A stretch of 64,000 nt of DNA. It comes from JAIOZK01 sp964468645. GTDB lineage: Bacteria; Bacteroidota; Bacteroidia; Bacteroidales; JAIOZK01. This document shows positions 63,943 through 64,000 of the stretch, one piece after another (the stretch's first letter is position 1; each line of letters opens with the position of its first letter). Under the pieces are notes generated by a model. It saw only the letters and a list, made by a program, of their open reading frames with translations, did not search any database and was not told the DNA's origin. The DNA lies in the NCBI GenBank assembly GCA_964468645.1, contig CAYXUU010000008.1, positions 77,783 to 141,782 on the forward strand, written 5' to 3'. The position numbers and the translations under genes are program-made.

Positions 63943-64000
63943 CAATTCCGGGTAGAGCGGATCGTTACCTCCCCGCTCCCCCACAGACCCGTACGAGCGG
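63943..64000 (-). mobile_element. Probable 3' end of a group II intron (domains 5-6)
   Basis: Read on the minus strand: the 3' half of a domain 5 stem (CCGCTCGTACGGGTC, window edge in its loop), then a domain 6-like hairpin in which GGAGCGG pairs with CCGCTC (63950-63982) with an unpaired A in CTACCC as the candidate branch point. The 5' part and any reverse transcriptase lie beyond 64000. The exact 3' splice boundary (about 63943-63949) is uncertain. Confidence 0.55.

Overview
The window is an ordinary AT-rich chromosomal segment of a bacterium of the phylum Bacteroidota, probably near Bacteroidales/Marinilabiliales. The evidence is three secreted proteins with type IX secretion (T9SS) C-terminal sorting domains, a GldA-GldF-GldG type ABC operon, a SusC-like TonB receptor with a carboxypeptidase-like N-terminal domain, families typical of the phylum (GWxTD, DUF4294, DUF5723), lipoproteins with an acidic stretch after the cysteine, and repeated TAnnTTTG promoter -7 boxes. 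There is no prophage, CRISPR array or complete mobile element. The right edge appears to hold the 3' end of a group II intron.

Layout. 1-4 kb: end of a GWxTD protein, an LpxL-like acyltransferase, a glycosyltransferase, aroQ and a DUF434 protein. 4.4-8.3 kb: a TPP riboswitch controlling a TonB-dependent receptor (predicted thiamin uptake), then a class I isoprenoid synthase-fold enzyme. 8.4-15.6 kb: two exported proteins (one a C1 papain-like T9SS protease), a DUF2079 membrane protein, a LytS/LytTR two-component pair and an exported isochorismatase-like hydrolase. 15.8-21.8 kb: an exported ankyrin/metallo-beta-lactamase fusion, a prohibitin homologue, HMG-CoA lyase, smpB and an exported thioredoxin-like protein. 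21.8-31.4 kb: a three-gene minus-strand operon of alpha-2-macroglobulin, a MORN-like exported protein and PBP1C. 31.5-35.7 kb: gldA-gldF-gldG-DUF4340. 35.9-40.6 kb: tRNA-His, an oligopeptide-type ABC permease with a large extracytoplasmic insert, a DUF5723 protein, DUF2809 and tRNA-Leu. 40.7-47.5 kb: a TPR hybrid histidine kinase, then tig-clpP-clpX and DUF4294. 47.8-51.1 kb: a sugar transferase, a lipoprotein and a Gfo/Idh/MocA oxidoreductase (surface polysaccharide context). 51.2-57.2 kb: pcm, a lipoprotein, miaA, a second glycosyltransferase and an aromatic amino acid hydroxylase with a long C-terminal extension. 57.3-63.8 kb: two T9SS proteins (one a five-repeat propeller), a lipoprotein cyclophilin, a broken VOC gene, a CTERM-like protein and a dihydroorotate dehydrogenase-like protein.

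The least explained structure is in the gaps. At least eleven intergenic gaps carry short tandem repeats with a strict 7-nt period. The unit sequence differs from gap to gap (for example ATTGACG, CCAGCAT, TTGGTGG, AGTTGCC+AGTTTGA). Many lie between convergent genes, and some touch promoters. Two gaps carry long imperfect inverted repeats that share an AATTCCAAA(A)TACAAAT core. These arrays are the strongest candidates here for an undescribed element family.
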